64,000 nucleotides of DNA from Streptomyces koelreuteriae (GCF_018604545.1 NZ_CP075896.1:6076001-6140000), one strand, 5' to 3'; numbered from the stretch's first letter, positions 49,798 through 57,526 are shown. Program-made: numbers and translations. The notes: generated by a model not told the origin, from the sequence alone.

Positions 49798-51576
49798 GTG
49801 CCTCAACTACGTCTCGCCCTGAACCAGATCGATTCGAGCGTCGGCGACCTCGCCGGGAACGCCGAGTCGATCGTCCGCTGGACCCGGCACTCCGCCGAGC
49901 AGGGAGCGCATCTCGTGGCGTTCCCGGAGATGGTGCTGACCGGGTATCCCGTCGAGGACCTGGCCCTCAGGTCGTCCTTCGTGGAGGCCTCCCGGGCGGC
50001 GCTGCGCGCTCTGGCCGGCCGCCTGGCCGACGAGGGCTTCGGGGAGCTGCCGGTGATCGTCGGCTATCTCGACCGCAGCGCGACGGCCCAGCCGAAGTAC
50101 GGCCAGCCGGCCGGCGCGCCGCAGAACGCGGGGGCGGTGCTGTACGGCGGCGAGGTCGTCCTCAACTACGCCAAGCACCACCTGCCGAACTACGGCGTCT
50201 TCGACGAGTTCCGCTACTTCGTGCCCGGCGACAGCATGCCGGTCCTGCGCGTCCACGGCGTGGATGTCGCCCTGGCCATCTGCGAGGACCTCTGGCAGGA
50301 CGGCGGCCGCGTCCCGGCGGCGCGCTCGGCGCGGGCGGGCCTGCTGGTGTCGATCAACGCCTCCCCCTACGAGCGCAACAAGGACGACACGCGCCTGGAG
50401 CTGGTCCGCAAGCGGGCCCAGGAGGCCGGCTGCACGACGGCGTACCTGGCCATGATCGGCGGCCAGGACGAGCTGGTGTTCGACGGTGACTCGATCGTCG
50501 TGGACAAGGACGGCGAGGTCGTGGCGCGGGCGCCGCAGTTCGCCGAGGGCTGTGTGGTCCTGGACCTGGACCTGCCGGAGGCGTCGGAGGACGCACCCAC
50601 GGCCCGCGACGGAGTCGCTGATGGACAGCGTGTCGACGACGGTCTGCGCATCGACCGCGTGATCCTCTCGGAGAAGCCGCTCGCCCCCTACGAGCGGGAG
50701 CTCTCCGGTGGCTACGCGGACCGCCTGGACGACGACGAGGAGGTCTACTCGGCGCTGGTCGTGGGCCTGCGGGCGTACGTCGCGAAGAACGGCTTCAAGT
50801 CGGTCCTGATCGGCATGTCGGGCGGCATCGACTCGGCGCTGGTCGCGGCGATCGCGTGCGACGCGGTGGGCGCGCAGAACGTGTACGGCGTGTCGATGCC
50901 GTCGAAGTACTCCTCGGAGCACTCCAAGGACGACGCGGCGGAGATGGCCCGCCGCACGGGCCTGAACTTCCGGACCGTGGCCATCGAGCCGATGTTCGAC
51001 GCGTACATGGGTTCGCTGGGTCTGACGGGCCTGGCGGAGGAGAACCTCCAGTCACGCCTGCGCGGCACGCTCCTCATGGCCCTCTCCAACCAGGAAGGCC
51101 ACATCGTCCTGGCCCCCGGCAACAAGTCGGAACTGGCGGTGGGCTACTCGACGCTCTACGGCGACTCCGTCGGGGCGTACGGCCCCATCAAGGACGTGTA
51201 CAAGACGTCGATCTTCCGCCTGGCCGAGTGGCGCAACAGGGCCGCCCGGGAGCGCGGCCAGACCCCGCCGATCCCCGAGAACTCCATCACCAAGCCCCCG
51301 AGCGCGGAACTCCGCCCGGGCCAGGTCGACACGGACTCGCTCCCCGACTACCCGGTGCTGGACGCGATCCTCGACCTCTACGTCGACCACGACAAGGGCG
51401 CCGACGAGATCGTGGCGGCGGGCTTCGACCACGACCTCGTCACCAAGACCCTCCGCATGGTCGACACGGCCGAGTACAAGCGCCGCCAGTACCCGCCGGG
51501 CACGAAGATCTCGGCGAAGGGCTTCGGGAAGGACCGACGGCTGCCCATCACGAACGGGTGGCGGGAGTCGATCTGA
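49798..51576 (+). CDS. nadE: Glutamine-dependent NAD+ synthetase
   Basis: The protein has 592 residues in two domains. Residues 1 to about 270 form a nitrilase-type glutaminase with triad E44 (FPEMVLTGYP), K126 (NYAKHHLPNYG) and C162 (LAICEDLWQDGG). The synthetase domain follows with the pyrophosphate loop GMSGGIDSALV near residue 340. PGNKSELAVGYSTLYGD and RQYPPGTKISAKGFGKDRR are the NAD-synthetase hallmarks. It amidates deamido-NAD in the last step of NAD synthesis. The GTG start has TACACT seven bases upstream and no clear ribosome binding site, so a leaderless message is possible. Confidence 0.95.
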   Translation: MPQLRLALNQIDSSVGDLAGNAESIVRWTRHSAEQGAHLVAFPEMVLTGYPVEDLALRSSFVEASRAALRALAGRLADEGFGELPVIVGYLDRSATAQPKYGQPAGAPQNAGAVLYGGEVVLNYAKHHLPNYGVFDEFRYFVPGDSMPVLRVHGVDVALAICEDLWQDGGRVPAARSARAGLLVSINASPYERNKDDTRLELVRKRAQEAGCTTAYLAMIGGQDELVFDGDSIVVDKDGEVVARAPQFAEGCVVLDLDLPEASEDAPTARDGVADGQRVDDGLRIDRVILSEKPLAPYERELSGGYADRLDDDEEVYSALVVGLRAYVAKNGFKSVLIGMSGGIDSALVAAIACDAVGAQNVYGVSMPSKYSSEHSKDDAAEMARRTGLNFRTVAIEPMFDAYMGSLGLTGLAEENLQSRLRGTLLMALSNQEGHIVLAPGNKSELAVGYSTLYGDSVGAYGPIKDVYKTSIFRLAEWRNRAARERGQTPPIPENSITKPPSAELRPGQVDTDSLPDYPVLDAILDLYVDHDKGADEIVAAGFDHDLVTKTLRMVDTAEYKRRQYPPGTKISAKGFGKDRRLPITNGWRESI

Positions 51577-51598
51577 CGAGGCCTTCTCGGGCCGGCGC

Positions 51599-52462
51599 TC
51601 AGGGCGTATCGACCGCCCGGCGGGCCGTGTTGATCACCTTGTGGGAGTCCGGGCCGCGCAGGGCGGACTCCCACAGCGTGTCCCACACGCGCTGATACGT
51701 GGCGATCGTGTCGGTGTCGTCGAGCCACAGCTCGGCGTGCCAGTCCTCCACGACCACGCGGCGATCGTCGTAGATCCAGAAGCTGTTGCCCGCGTAGATC
51801 TTCAAGGGGGCCGCGAACGGGACGATCCCCAGTTCCACCGTGTCCAGTCCGATGACGCTCGTGAGCCGGTCGAGCTGGGCGGCGAGGGCGGGTGGTGGGC
51901 ACACCCGGGAGTAGAGAGCCGCCTCCCACATCATGATCCGGTACTTCCTGCCCGGCTCGTAGAGACCCTCCTGCCGTCGGATCCGGGCCCGTACCGCCTC
52001 CTCGGTGTCCCGGGGGGACCGCATCAGGTCGGCATGCCGGATGAAGACGTGCCGGGCGTAGTCCGCCGTCTGGACCATGCCGGGGACGAGGTTGTTCTCC
52101 CAGATGGTCAGCACGCGGGTGCGGTCGTGCTCGGCCGTGATGGCGTCCTGCACGGGCTTGTGCCCGGACGCCAACTGCCGCCGCCAGGAGCGGATGTGCG
52201 ACTCGAAGCCGCGCAACCGGGCGAGCAGACCGTCGTACGCCCCCGGGTGGCCCGCCGCTTCGGCCCAGGCCCTGAGTTCCTCGGCGGTGGCCGTCTGCCT
52301 GCCGTTCTCCAGTTTGCTGACCTTGGACCTGGTCCACCCAGGACCGAGCCGCTCCACCAGCTGGGCACCGGTGAGCCGGCCGTCAGGGCATGTGAGTCTC
52401 AGCTCCCGCAGCTGTACTCCGAGAGCCTCACGGGCCTGCTGATAGTCGGTACCGAAGCTCAC
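51599..52462 (-). CDS. XRE-family regulator with DUF5753 ligand domain
   Basis: The protein has 287 residues. A helix-turn-helix (residues about 15-60, LGPGWTRSKVSKLENGRQTA) is followed by the DUF5753 domain. The domain markers are ENNLVPGMVQTADYARHVF, RIRRQEGLYEPGRKYRIMMW and AALYSRVC. The C-terminal part is AELWLDDTDTIATYQRVWDTL. Such regulators occur in many copies in Streptomyces, each next to small DUF397 or DUF6879-type genes, and may act like toxin-antitoxin or developmental switch pairs. The GTG start lies one base after the stop of the DUF6879 gene, so they form an operon. Confidence 0.9.
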   Translation of the reverse strand: MSFGTDYQQAREALGVQLRELRLTCPDGRLTGAQLVERLGPGWTRSKVSKLENGRQTATAEELRAWAEAAGHPGAYDGLLARLRGFESHIRSWRRQLASGHKPVQDAITAEHDRTRVLTIWENNLVPGMVQTADYARHVFIRHADLMRSPRDTEEAVRARIRRQEGLYEPGRKYRIMMWEAALYSRVCPPPALAAQLDRLTSVIGLDTVELGIVPFAAPLKIYAGNSFWIYDDRRVVVEDWHAELWLDDTDTIATYQRVWDTLWESALRGPDSHKVINTARRAVDTP

Positions 52463-52463
52463 T

Positions 52464-53201
52464 TCACATCCGGTCGGGTTTGAATCGGTCGTACGGAATC
52501 GCGTAGTGCCAGGCGGCGTCCCGCGCTTGGCAGTAGCGGTTCACGGCGGCCGGCTCGGTGATGAGCTCGGCGCCGGTCAGGTTGTCCTCGCCGTCGAAGA
52601 CGAGCCGGGCGACCAATCGCGAGTCGAAGATCCAGAAGTCCTCGACAGGCAGTCGCAGCCGCTCGGCCTCCGTGCGGGACAGGTTACGGATGTCCTCACC
52701 GACGGCGCAGTTCCGCACGGCGTTGTCGAGCAGGTAGAGCTGCCCCTGCGTGGCGGGGGAGTCGACGAGGCGCACGCGTTCGAAGCGCTTGCCCTGTTCG
52801 GTCTGCGTCCTGACGTTGCGGCACCAGGCGTCGTCGTAGTCCCATCGCACCGTTTCTCCGGCCGCGAACTGAGCCCAGGTCTCCGTGTCCTCGTCACTCG
52901 CGTACCGGCGCCGGGACTCCAGGCGCCAGGCGGTGTGCTCGAAGGTCTCGAAGAGCCGGCCGAACTGGTCGTCGGCGTTGATGAACCGAGGGGTGTCGTC
53001 ACGCGGGCCGAAGTCGACGAGCGTGTTGCGCGGTACGACGACGGCGACCTCTCCCTCGTCGAAGTGCCTGAGCTGGTCGAGATCCTCGGGGTCGGTGAGC
53101 GGCGGGCCGTGGACGATGACCTCACCTGACTCGAGATCTTCGTGCACGCCGGGGCAACCGCCGCCCCCCGAGCCTGTCCCGTTGAACCGAAGCCGTCGCA
53201 T
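52464..53201 (-). CDS. DUF6879-type protein
   Basis: The protein has 245 residues. A variable N-terminal part (FNGTGSGGGGCPGVHEDLES) leads to VVPRNTLVDFG. The DUF6879 core follows: FGRLFETFEHTAWRLESRRR, AGETVRWDYDDAW, FERVRLVDSPAT and FWIFDSRLVARLVFD. The family is almost always coded next to an XRE/DUF5753 regulator, as here; its activity is unknown. The ATG follows GGAGGAC. The gene pair is accessory in Streptomyces genomes. Confidence 0.82.
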   Translation of the reverse strand: MRRLRFNGTGSGGGGCPGVHEDLESGEVIVHGPPLTDPEDLDQLRHFDEGEVAVVVPRNTLVDFGPRDDTPRFINADDQFGRLFETFEHTAWRLESRRRYASDEDTETWAQFAAGETVRWDYDDAWCRNVRTQTEQGKRFERVRLVDSPATQGQLYLLDNAVRNCAVGEDIRNLSRTEAERLRLPVEDFWIFDSRLVARLVFDGEDNLTGAELITEPAAVNRYCQARDAAWHYAIPYDRFKPDRM

Positions 53202-53338
53202 GGTGTCCTCCGTGTGAGCCGCTGGCTGAAGCAGCCTCCCCGGTCCCAACGTCGCGAATGCGCTGGTGCGTTGCCCTGTGTCAGAAACATCGTGCAACAA
53301 GGGCGGCCAGTCAAGAAACATCGAGAAATCAGCGAGGT

Positions 53339-53812
53339 ATGGAGCAACTCGTTGCCTCTACCGTCGCGGTCATGGTCACGAGAGACACAGAGAAGGCCAT
53401 CGACCCGTACGCGGCGGTCGAGTCGTTGAGAACGGCTTTGGGGGACGTCGGAGTCCGCTTCCCTTCGCTCGGGGTGGACCTGGGGTCACCTGAACTCAAG
53501 CTGATCGAACTCGGACGCATCGGCGCCGCTGTGGCGCTGCGGCTTGCGGACGTGCTGCGGGCAGGGGGTGGAGTGTCGGCCGGCGTGGATCTCCGCGTCG
53601 ATGCGATGGTCGTCGACACGCACGGCGACCGGCTCGGCTTCGTAGCCGGATTTGAGGGCCCATGCGTCCGGATCCGGCCGGTCGCGGGTGGGCGAGGCTG
53701 GGATGCCGACCCGGTTCGTGTTCGCCCCGCCACGGAAGCCGAGCGGCTCGCGGCTCTGGGGGAACGCAACCACGCGCTCAATCTGGCCAGCGGCAGGAGA
53801 TGGCTCGGATGA
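53339..53812 (+). CDS. Small accessory protein of unknown function
   Basis: The protein has 157 residues. It contains DPYAAVESLRTALGDVGVRF, LIELGRIGAAVALRLADVL and a strand-rich C-terminal half. Similar short proteins accompany XRE/DUF5753 loci in actinomycetes, but no function is known. Starts at 53339 and 53372 (MVTRDTEKAID) are both possible, and neither has a good ribosome binding site. It is divergent from the DUF6879 operon, and its stop overlaps the next frame as ATGA. Confidence 0.6.
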   Translation: MEQLVASTVAVMVTRDTEKAIDPYAAVESLRTALGDVGVRFPSLGVDLGSPELKLIELGRIGAAVALRLADVLRAGGGVSAGVDLRVDAMVVDTHGDRLGFVAGFEGPCVRIRPVAGGRGWDADPVRVRPATEAERLAALGERNHALNLASGRRWLG

Positions 53813-53946
53813 GCGCGACCGCGGCCGACATCTCGTTGTACTCGCCCGTGTGCACCCTCGCGCAACAGCGACGTCACCAGGGCCTCCACCGCGAGTGCCG
53901 TCAGACCGGCCCGTTCGAGCTGCGGAAGAACCTGCCGGCACTGTAA
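53809..53946 (+). pseudogene. Chimeric small ORF ending in the GlnA2 C-terminus
   Basis: The frame starts at ATG 53809 in an ATGA overlap with the upstream gene. It codes about 35 unrelated residues (MSATAADISLYSPVCTLAQQ onward) and then FELRKNLPAL and a stop, which is the exact C-terminus of GlnA2. The join lies at about 53912. This is best read as an accessory gene truncated by recombination into a glnA2 3' end; whether the 45-residue product is made is unknown. Confidence 0.6.
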
Positions 53947-54014
53947 GGGCAGGTCAGGGCGGGCTCTCCCGCTGATACGGCGGATGAGGCCGACGGTCGT
54001 GGACCGTCGGCCTC
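53912..54014 (+). repeat. Inverted copy of the glnA2 3' end with its terminator (attachment-site-like)
   Basis: Bases 53912-53939 are identical over 28 positions to the end of glnA2 (core GTTCGAGCTGCGGAAGAAC). The match continues past the stop codon, with a one-base gap and about a dozen substitutions, through a terminator stem at 53986-53998/54002-54014 (13 bp perfect, loop GTG). The orientation is opposite to glnA2. A G:C to A:T change in the stem is compensated on the other arm. No similarity to glnA2 is seen left of 53912. Confidence 0.85.
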
Positions 54015-54045
54015 GTGCCATCTCACTTCCCGTGCACGGGGCCCG

Positions 54046-55071
54046 TCACCTCCGATACCGCCCCGCCACTGCCGCGAAGGCGGCCTTGGGTTCCCATTCC
54101 ATGTCGGGGTAGGTCTGCCCCCGGCGCCCTTCGAGGAGTTTGACGATGCCCAGGCCGGCCCGGTCCAAGTCGTCCCTGGGGTCGCCGTCGGGGCGGTGCG
54201 GGTAGCCGGGCAGGGCGAACAGGAACACGAACGCGCTGTCCACGCCCTCGGTCTCGAAGATCTCCAGCAGTTCGCTCAGATATGCGGCCTGGCCGGCCTC
54301 GTCACGCTCGTATGTGCCGTTCAGCCGTACCGGGGCCCTGGTCTCCGGGTCGTGCTCGACCACTTCCAGCACCCGTCCACCGCGGTCTCCCGCGCCGCGA
54401 TAGGCCGCGGTGCCGAACCCGGTGATGGCGAGCGGCTTCGGGCCTTGGGCCAGGGTGCGCACCGCGTCCCGGAACCGGTCGGCGACCTCGGCGGAGCGGA
54501 TCAGCTCGAACGTCACGATGTCGAAGGGAGTCCAGTCGACCTGCTCGAACTGGATCGATGCGTAGGTGAGTTTGCCCTGGAAGCGCTCGCGGACCGTGGC
54601 CGCGGCATCGCGGAGGAAGGCGTTGACGCGCACGCCGAGCTCGCGCATCCCCTCGGCCCGCTGCTCGGGTCGGCTCATCAGCCGCTCGACCCGCTCCTCG
54701 GGGCTCCCTCCGGGCAGGAACCCGCGGTTCATCACGCTCAGCTCGACCCCTGCGACGAACACGACCGCGGCCCCCTGCTGCCGGAGTCGTTCCGCTCGCT
54801 CGGCGCAGTCGCGGAAGAGCGTGAGGATCTGCTCCGGATCCAGCTCCAGCGGATAGGGCGAGAACCAGACCTCCAGGCCGAGCTCGGCGGCGGCACCGGC
54901 GGCCAGCTCCAACCGGTCCGGGTCCCCGCCGATGATCTGGATCGCGTTGCAGTGCAGGTCGTCGCGGATGATGGCGAGTTCGCGCCGGACCACCGCCGGG
55001 TCGAGATGCGCGCGGGACATCTGGCCGTGCACGACGAATCCGGTGTCGTAGGTCATCCCTCTGGCTCGCAT
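54046..55071 (-). CDS. TIM-barrel glycoside-hydrolase-like protein of unknown function
   Basis: The protein has 341 residues and is soluble. It begins RARGMTYDTGFVVHGQMSRA and has barrel-like repeats: LAIIRDDLHCNAIQIIGGDP, AAELGLEVWFSPYPLELDP, GAAVVFVAGVELSVMNRGFL, KLTYASIQFEQVDWTPFDIV and KPLAITGFGTAAYRG, with candidate acidic residues in GVELS and EQVDW. Similar actinobacterial proteins carry labels such as abortive infection protein, which I do not consider established. ATG 55071 was chosen by similarity of the MRARGMTYD start. It is divergent from a TetR gene with paired operators between them. Confidence 0.7.
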   Translation of the reverse strand: MRARGMTYDTGFVVHGQMSRAHLDPAVVRRELAIIRDDLHCNAIQIIGGDPDRLELAAGAAAELGLEVWFSPYPLELDPEQILTLFRDCAERAERLRQQGAAVVFVAGVELSVMNRGFLPGGSPEERVERLMSRPEQRAEGMRELGVRVNAFLRDAAATVRERFQGKLTYASIQFEQVDWTPFDIVTFELIRSAEVADRFRDAVRTLAQGPKPLAITGFGTAAYRGAGDRGGRVLEVVEHDPETRAPVRLNGTYERDEAGQAAYLSELLEIFETEGVDSAFVFLFALPGYPHRPDGDPRDDLDRAGLGIVKLLEGRRGQTYPDMEWEPKAAFAAVAGRYRR

Positions 55072-55120
55072 GGTGACGTCCTCTCCCTCGGTCTCGGTCG
55101 GTCGAGACTGACAAGAAAAG

Positions 55121-55148
55121 TGCGTGTACGCAAGTTTGCGTGCACGCA
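55121..55148. promoter_or_regulatory. Paired TetR operators TGCGTGYACGCA
   Basis: TGCGTGTACGCA (55121-55132) and the perfect palindrome TGCGTGCACGCA (55137-55148) lie 16 bp apart, between the divergent TIM-barrel and TetR genes. Two tandem copies support cooperative binding by the TetR product. Confidence 0.75.
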
Positions 55149-55171
55149 GCTCTGTGTGGAACGCTGACACC

Positions 55172-55813
55172 GTGACGACACCACCATCAGGGCTGCGGGA
55201 GCGGAAGAAGCGGGCCACGCGCGAGGCGCTGCGTGAGGCGGCCCTGCGCCTGGCCGTGGAGCGTGGACCGGATCAGGTGCGGGTCGAGGACATCGCCGAG
55301 GCGGCCGGGGTCTCGCCGCGCACCTACAACAACTACTTCGCCAGCCGGGAGCAGGCGATCGTCTCCGCTGTCGCCGCGGACCGGGAGGCGCGGATCGCGG
55401 CGGCGGTCGCGGCCCGGCCCGCAGGAGTGCGCCTGGCCGACGCCGTCACCGAAGCAGTGGTCGAGCAGTACACGAACACCGGTGAGCGTGAACAGCGGGC
55501 GCTGTTGCTGATCATCACCCGGACCGCGCTCCGTGATGCGTTCCTCGATACCACCGCCGACATCGAGCTCCCTCTCGCGGCGGTGATCGCCGAACGCCTG
55601 GGTGACGCCGGAGCGCACACGGCCCGCGTTCTCGCGGCGAGCGTGGCCGCGGCGGTTCGCATCGCACTGGAAGGCTGGCTCCGGCCGGCCGAGACCACGG
55701 GGATCGCCGGGGATTTCGGTGCCGGAGGGCTGGTCGTGCCCTCAGGTCCACTGCCCGACCAGCTCCGCGCGGCACTGGCCCCGCTCGCACCCGCGTTCGA
55801 CGCCGCCGAGTGA
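55172..55813 (+). CDS. TetR family transcriptional regulator
   Basis: The protein has 213 residues. The DNA-binding domain is RKKRATREALREAALRLAVERG with recognition helix IAEAAGVSPRTYNNYFASREQAI, a variant with RTYNNYF instead of the common TxYxHF. The ligand domain is Ala/Val/Leu-rich. GTG 55172 was chosen; an earlier ATG at 55124 lies inside the operator. It probably represses itself and the divergent TIM-barrel gene. Confidence 0.88.
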   Translation: MTTPPSGLRERKKRATREALREAALRLAVERGPDQVRVEDIAEAAGVSPRTYNNYFASREQAIVSAVAADREARIAAAVAARPAGVRLADAVTEAVVEQYTNTGEREQRALLLIITRTALRDAFLDTTADIELPLAAVIAERLGDAGAHTARVLAASVAAAVRIALEGWLRPAETTGIAGDFGAGGLVVPSGPLPDQLRAALAPLAPAFDAAE

Positions 55814-55889
55814 CACACCCGGCCGGCCGTTGACGGCATGCCCCGGGTGAAGCCCCATCGCATGTGACGGATCCGGAGGCGAGCAGGAG

Positions 55890-55925
55890 TGTACGTCCGT
55901 ACATTCATGAGTGTACGATCGTACG
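55890..55925 (+). promoter_or_regulatory. Two palindromic operators TGTACG-NN-CGTACA
   Basis: TGTACGTCCGTACA (55890-55903) and TGTACGATCGTACG (55912-55925) have centres 22 bp apart, about two helical turns. The second ends one base before the acetyltransferase ATG. They are likely operators for the TetR regulator encoded at 56522. Confidence 0.75.
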
Positions 55926-55926
55926 C

Positions 55927-56508
55927 ATGGCCATCGACCACTTCCCGAACGACCCGCGCACCAACCTGGAGCGGATGCTCGCCGGCGACCTCTACATCGC
56001 CGACGACCCGGAGATCGCCCGGCGGCAGCAGCGGGCGATGCGGATCGCCGCGCGGTATCTGGCGGCCTATACCGAGGACGCCGAGGCGGCTCGGCCGATG
56101 CTGGGTGAGTTGCTCGGTTCGGTGGGGGAGGGGGCTGACGTGCGGCCGCCGTTGTACGTCGACTACGGCAGCAACATCTCCATCGGGGCCCGCACCTTCG
56201 TCAACTACAACCTGACCGCGCTGGACGTCGCCCGGATCACCATCGGCGAGGACTGCCAGATCGGCCCCAACGTCCAGCTCCTCACACCCACCCACCCCGT
56301 GGAGCCGGAGCCGCGGCGGGACAAGCTGGAGGCGGCCCGGCCGATCGTGATCGGGGACAACGTCTGGCTCGGCGGCGGAGTGATCGTGTGCCCCGGAGTG
56401 AGCATCGGCGACAACGCGGTGATCGGCGCGGGGGCGGTGGTCACCAGGGACGTACCGGCCAATGTCGTCGCCGTCGGCAACCCCGCCCGCCCCGTACGCA
56501 ACTTCTGA
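55927..56508 (+). CDS. Maltose/galactoside O-acetyltransferase-like enzyme
   Basis: The protein has 193 residues. The N-terminal maltose-acetyltransferase cap (NLERMLAGDLYIADDPEIAR) is followed by left-handed beta-helix hexapeptide repeats: YVDYGSNISIGARTFVNYNL, the catalytic His region LLTPTHPVEPEPRR, and IGDNVWLGGGVIVCPGVSIG. It acetylates sugars or similar acceptors from acetyl-CoA in the cytosol. The ATG directly follows an operator, so the message is probably leaderless or very short-leadered. The next gene codes its likely repressor. Confidence 0.9.
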   Translation: MAIDHFPNDPRTNLERMLAGDLYIADDPEIARRQQRAMRIAARYLAAYTEDAEAARPMLGELLGSVGEGADVRPPLYVDYGSNISIGARTFVNYNLTALDVARITIGEDCQIGPNVQLLTPTHPVEPEPRRDKLEAARPIVIGDNVWLGGGVIVCPGVSIGDNAVIGAGAVVTRDVPANVVAVGNPARPVRNF

Positions 56509-56521
56509 CCGGCGCCCGCTC

Positions 56522-57085
56522 ATGGCCACCGGACACGCGGACCCGCAGCGGCGCGAGCGCATTCTCGCCGCCACGCTCGACCACATCGCCGACGAGGGAG
56601 TCGCCGGCGTCTCCCATCGCAAGATCGCCGTCCGGGCCGGGGTGCCGCTCGGGTCGATGACCTACCACTTCACCGGCATCGACGACCTGCTGCGTGAGGC
56701 CTTCACCCGCTTCGCCGACCACATCGTGGCCGTCTTCGAGCGGTATCTCGGCCGTGCCGGGACCGTCGAAGAGGCCCGTGAGGCCGTCACGGACCTCGTG
56801 CACGCCCTCTCCGAGGGGCCCCGCCGCGATGTCGTCCTCGCCAACGAGCTGTACACGCTGGCCGCCCGGCGCCCGGAGTACCGCGAACTCACCCACGCGT
56901 GGATGCGCCGCAGCCGGCTGCTCCTCGAGCAGCACTTCGACGCGGACACCGCCCGTCAGCTGGACGCGCTGATCGAGGGACTGACCCTGCACCGAGCCCT
57001 CGACACCGAGCCGCGGAGCCGTGAGCTGACGCGGCTGGCGGTCACGCGTCTGACGACCGTCGAGGTCACGCCCCCTGTCGCTTGA
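56522..57085 (+). CDS. TetR family transcriptional regulator
   Basis: The protein has 187 residues. The DNA-binding domain is RRERILAATLDHIADEGVAG with recognition helix KIAVRAGVPLGSMTYHFTGI, and the C-terminus contains ALIEGLTLHRALDTEPRS. It follows the acetyltransferase by 13 bases on the same strand, so the two form an operon that it probably represses through the palindromes at 55890-55925. Its last 20 bases overlap the end of the convergent glyoxalase-fold gene. Confidence 0.88.
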   Translation: MATGHADPQRRERILAATLDHIADEGVAGVSHRKIAVRAGVPLGSMTYHFTGIDDLLREAFTRFADHIVAVFERYLGRAGTVEEAREAVTDLVHALSEGPRRDVVLANELYTLAARRPEYRELTHAWMRRSRLLLEQHFDADTARQLDALIEGLTLHRALDTEPRSRELTRLAVTRLTTVEVTPPVA

Positions 57086-57512
57086 GGTCCGCCAGCAGCT
57101 GATGCAGCGGTTCCGTCGCCCGGCGGCGGTACTCCTGGATCGCCCAGCCGTTGCCGTCCGGGTCCGTGAAGTGCATGAACGTGGCGCCGTCGTCCGGTGC
57201 GTACTGGACCGGCTCCGAGATGTCGAGGCCGCGTTCGACGAGCTCCGCGTGGGCGGCCTTGATGTCGGCGACGCACAGTTGCAGGCCCTGGTACGAGCCG
57301 GGGGTCGGGGTGGGGCCCGGGGTCATCTCCCAGATGGACTCGCCGAGGGCGATCGAGCAGCCGGAGCCCGGAGGGGTCAGCTGGATGATCCGCATCCCGG
57401 GCATGACCTCCTGGTCGATGTCGACATGGAAGCCGACCTTGTCCCGGTAGAAGTCCCGGGCGCGGTCGATGTCGGTGACGGGCAGCGGGATCACTTCGAG
57501 CGTGAAGTCCAT
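57066..57512 (-). CDS. VOC (glyoxalase/bleomycin-resistance) family protein
   Basis: The protein has 148 residues with two beta-alpha-beta-beta-beta modules. The first starts EVIPLPVTDIDRARDFYRDK and VGFHVDID; the second has GLQLCVADIKAAHAELVERG and ends in FTDPDGNGWAIQEYRR, the Glu-containing metal-site strand. Members are glyoxalases, dioxygenases or drug-binding proteins; the activity here is unknown. GAAGGAG precedes the ATG. An imperfect repeat array fills its leader region. Confidence 0.88.
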   Translation of the reverse strand: MDFTLEVIPLPVTDIDRARDFYRDKVGFHVDIDQEVMPGMRIIQLTPPGSGCSIALGESIWEMTPGPTPTPGSYQGLQLCVADIKAAHAELVERGLDISEPVQYAPDDGATFMHFTDPDGNGWAIQEYRRRATEPLHQLLADLKRQGA

Positions 57513-57526
57513 GGCGTGACTCCTTC

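Noticed and set aside
51599..53812. Classical toxin-antitoxin module
   Set aside because: The XRE/DUF5753 and DUF6879 proteins are longer than typical toxin-antitoxin pairs and no known toxin motif is visible; the idea remains unproven.
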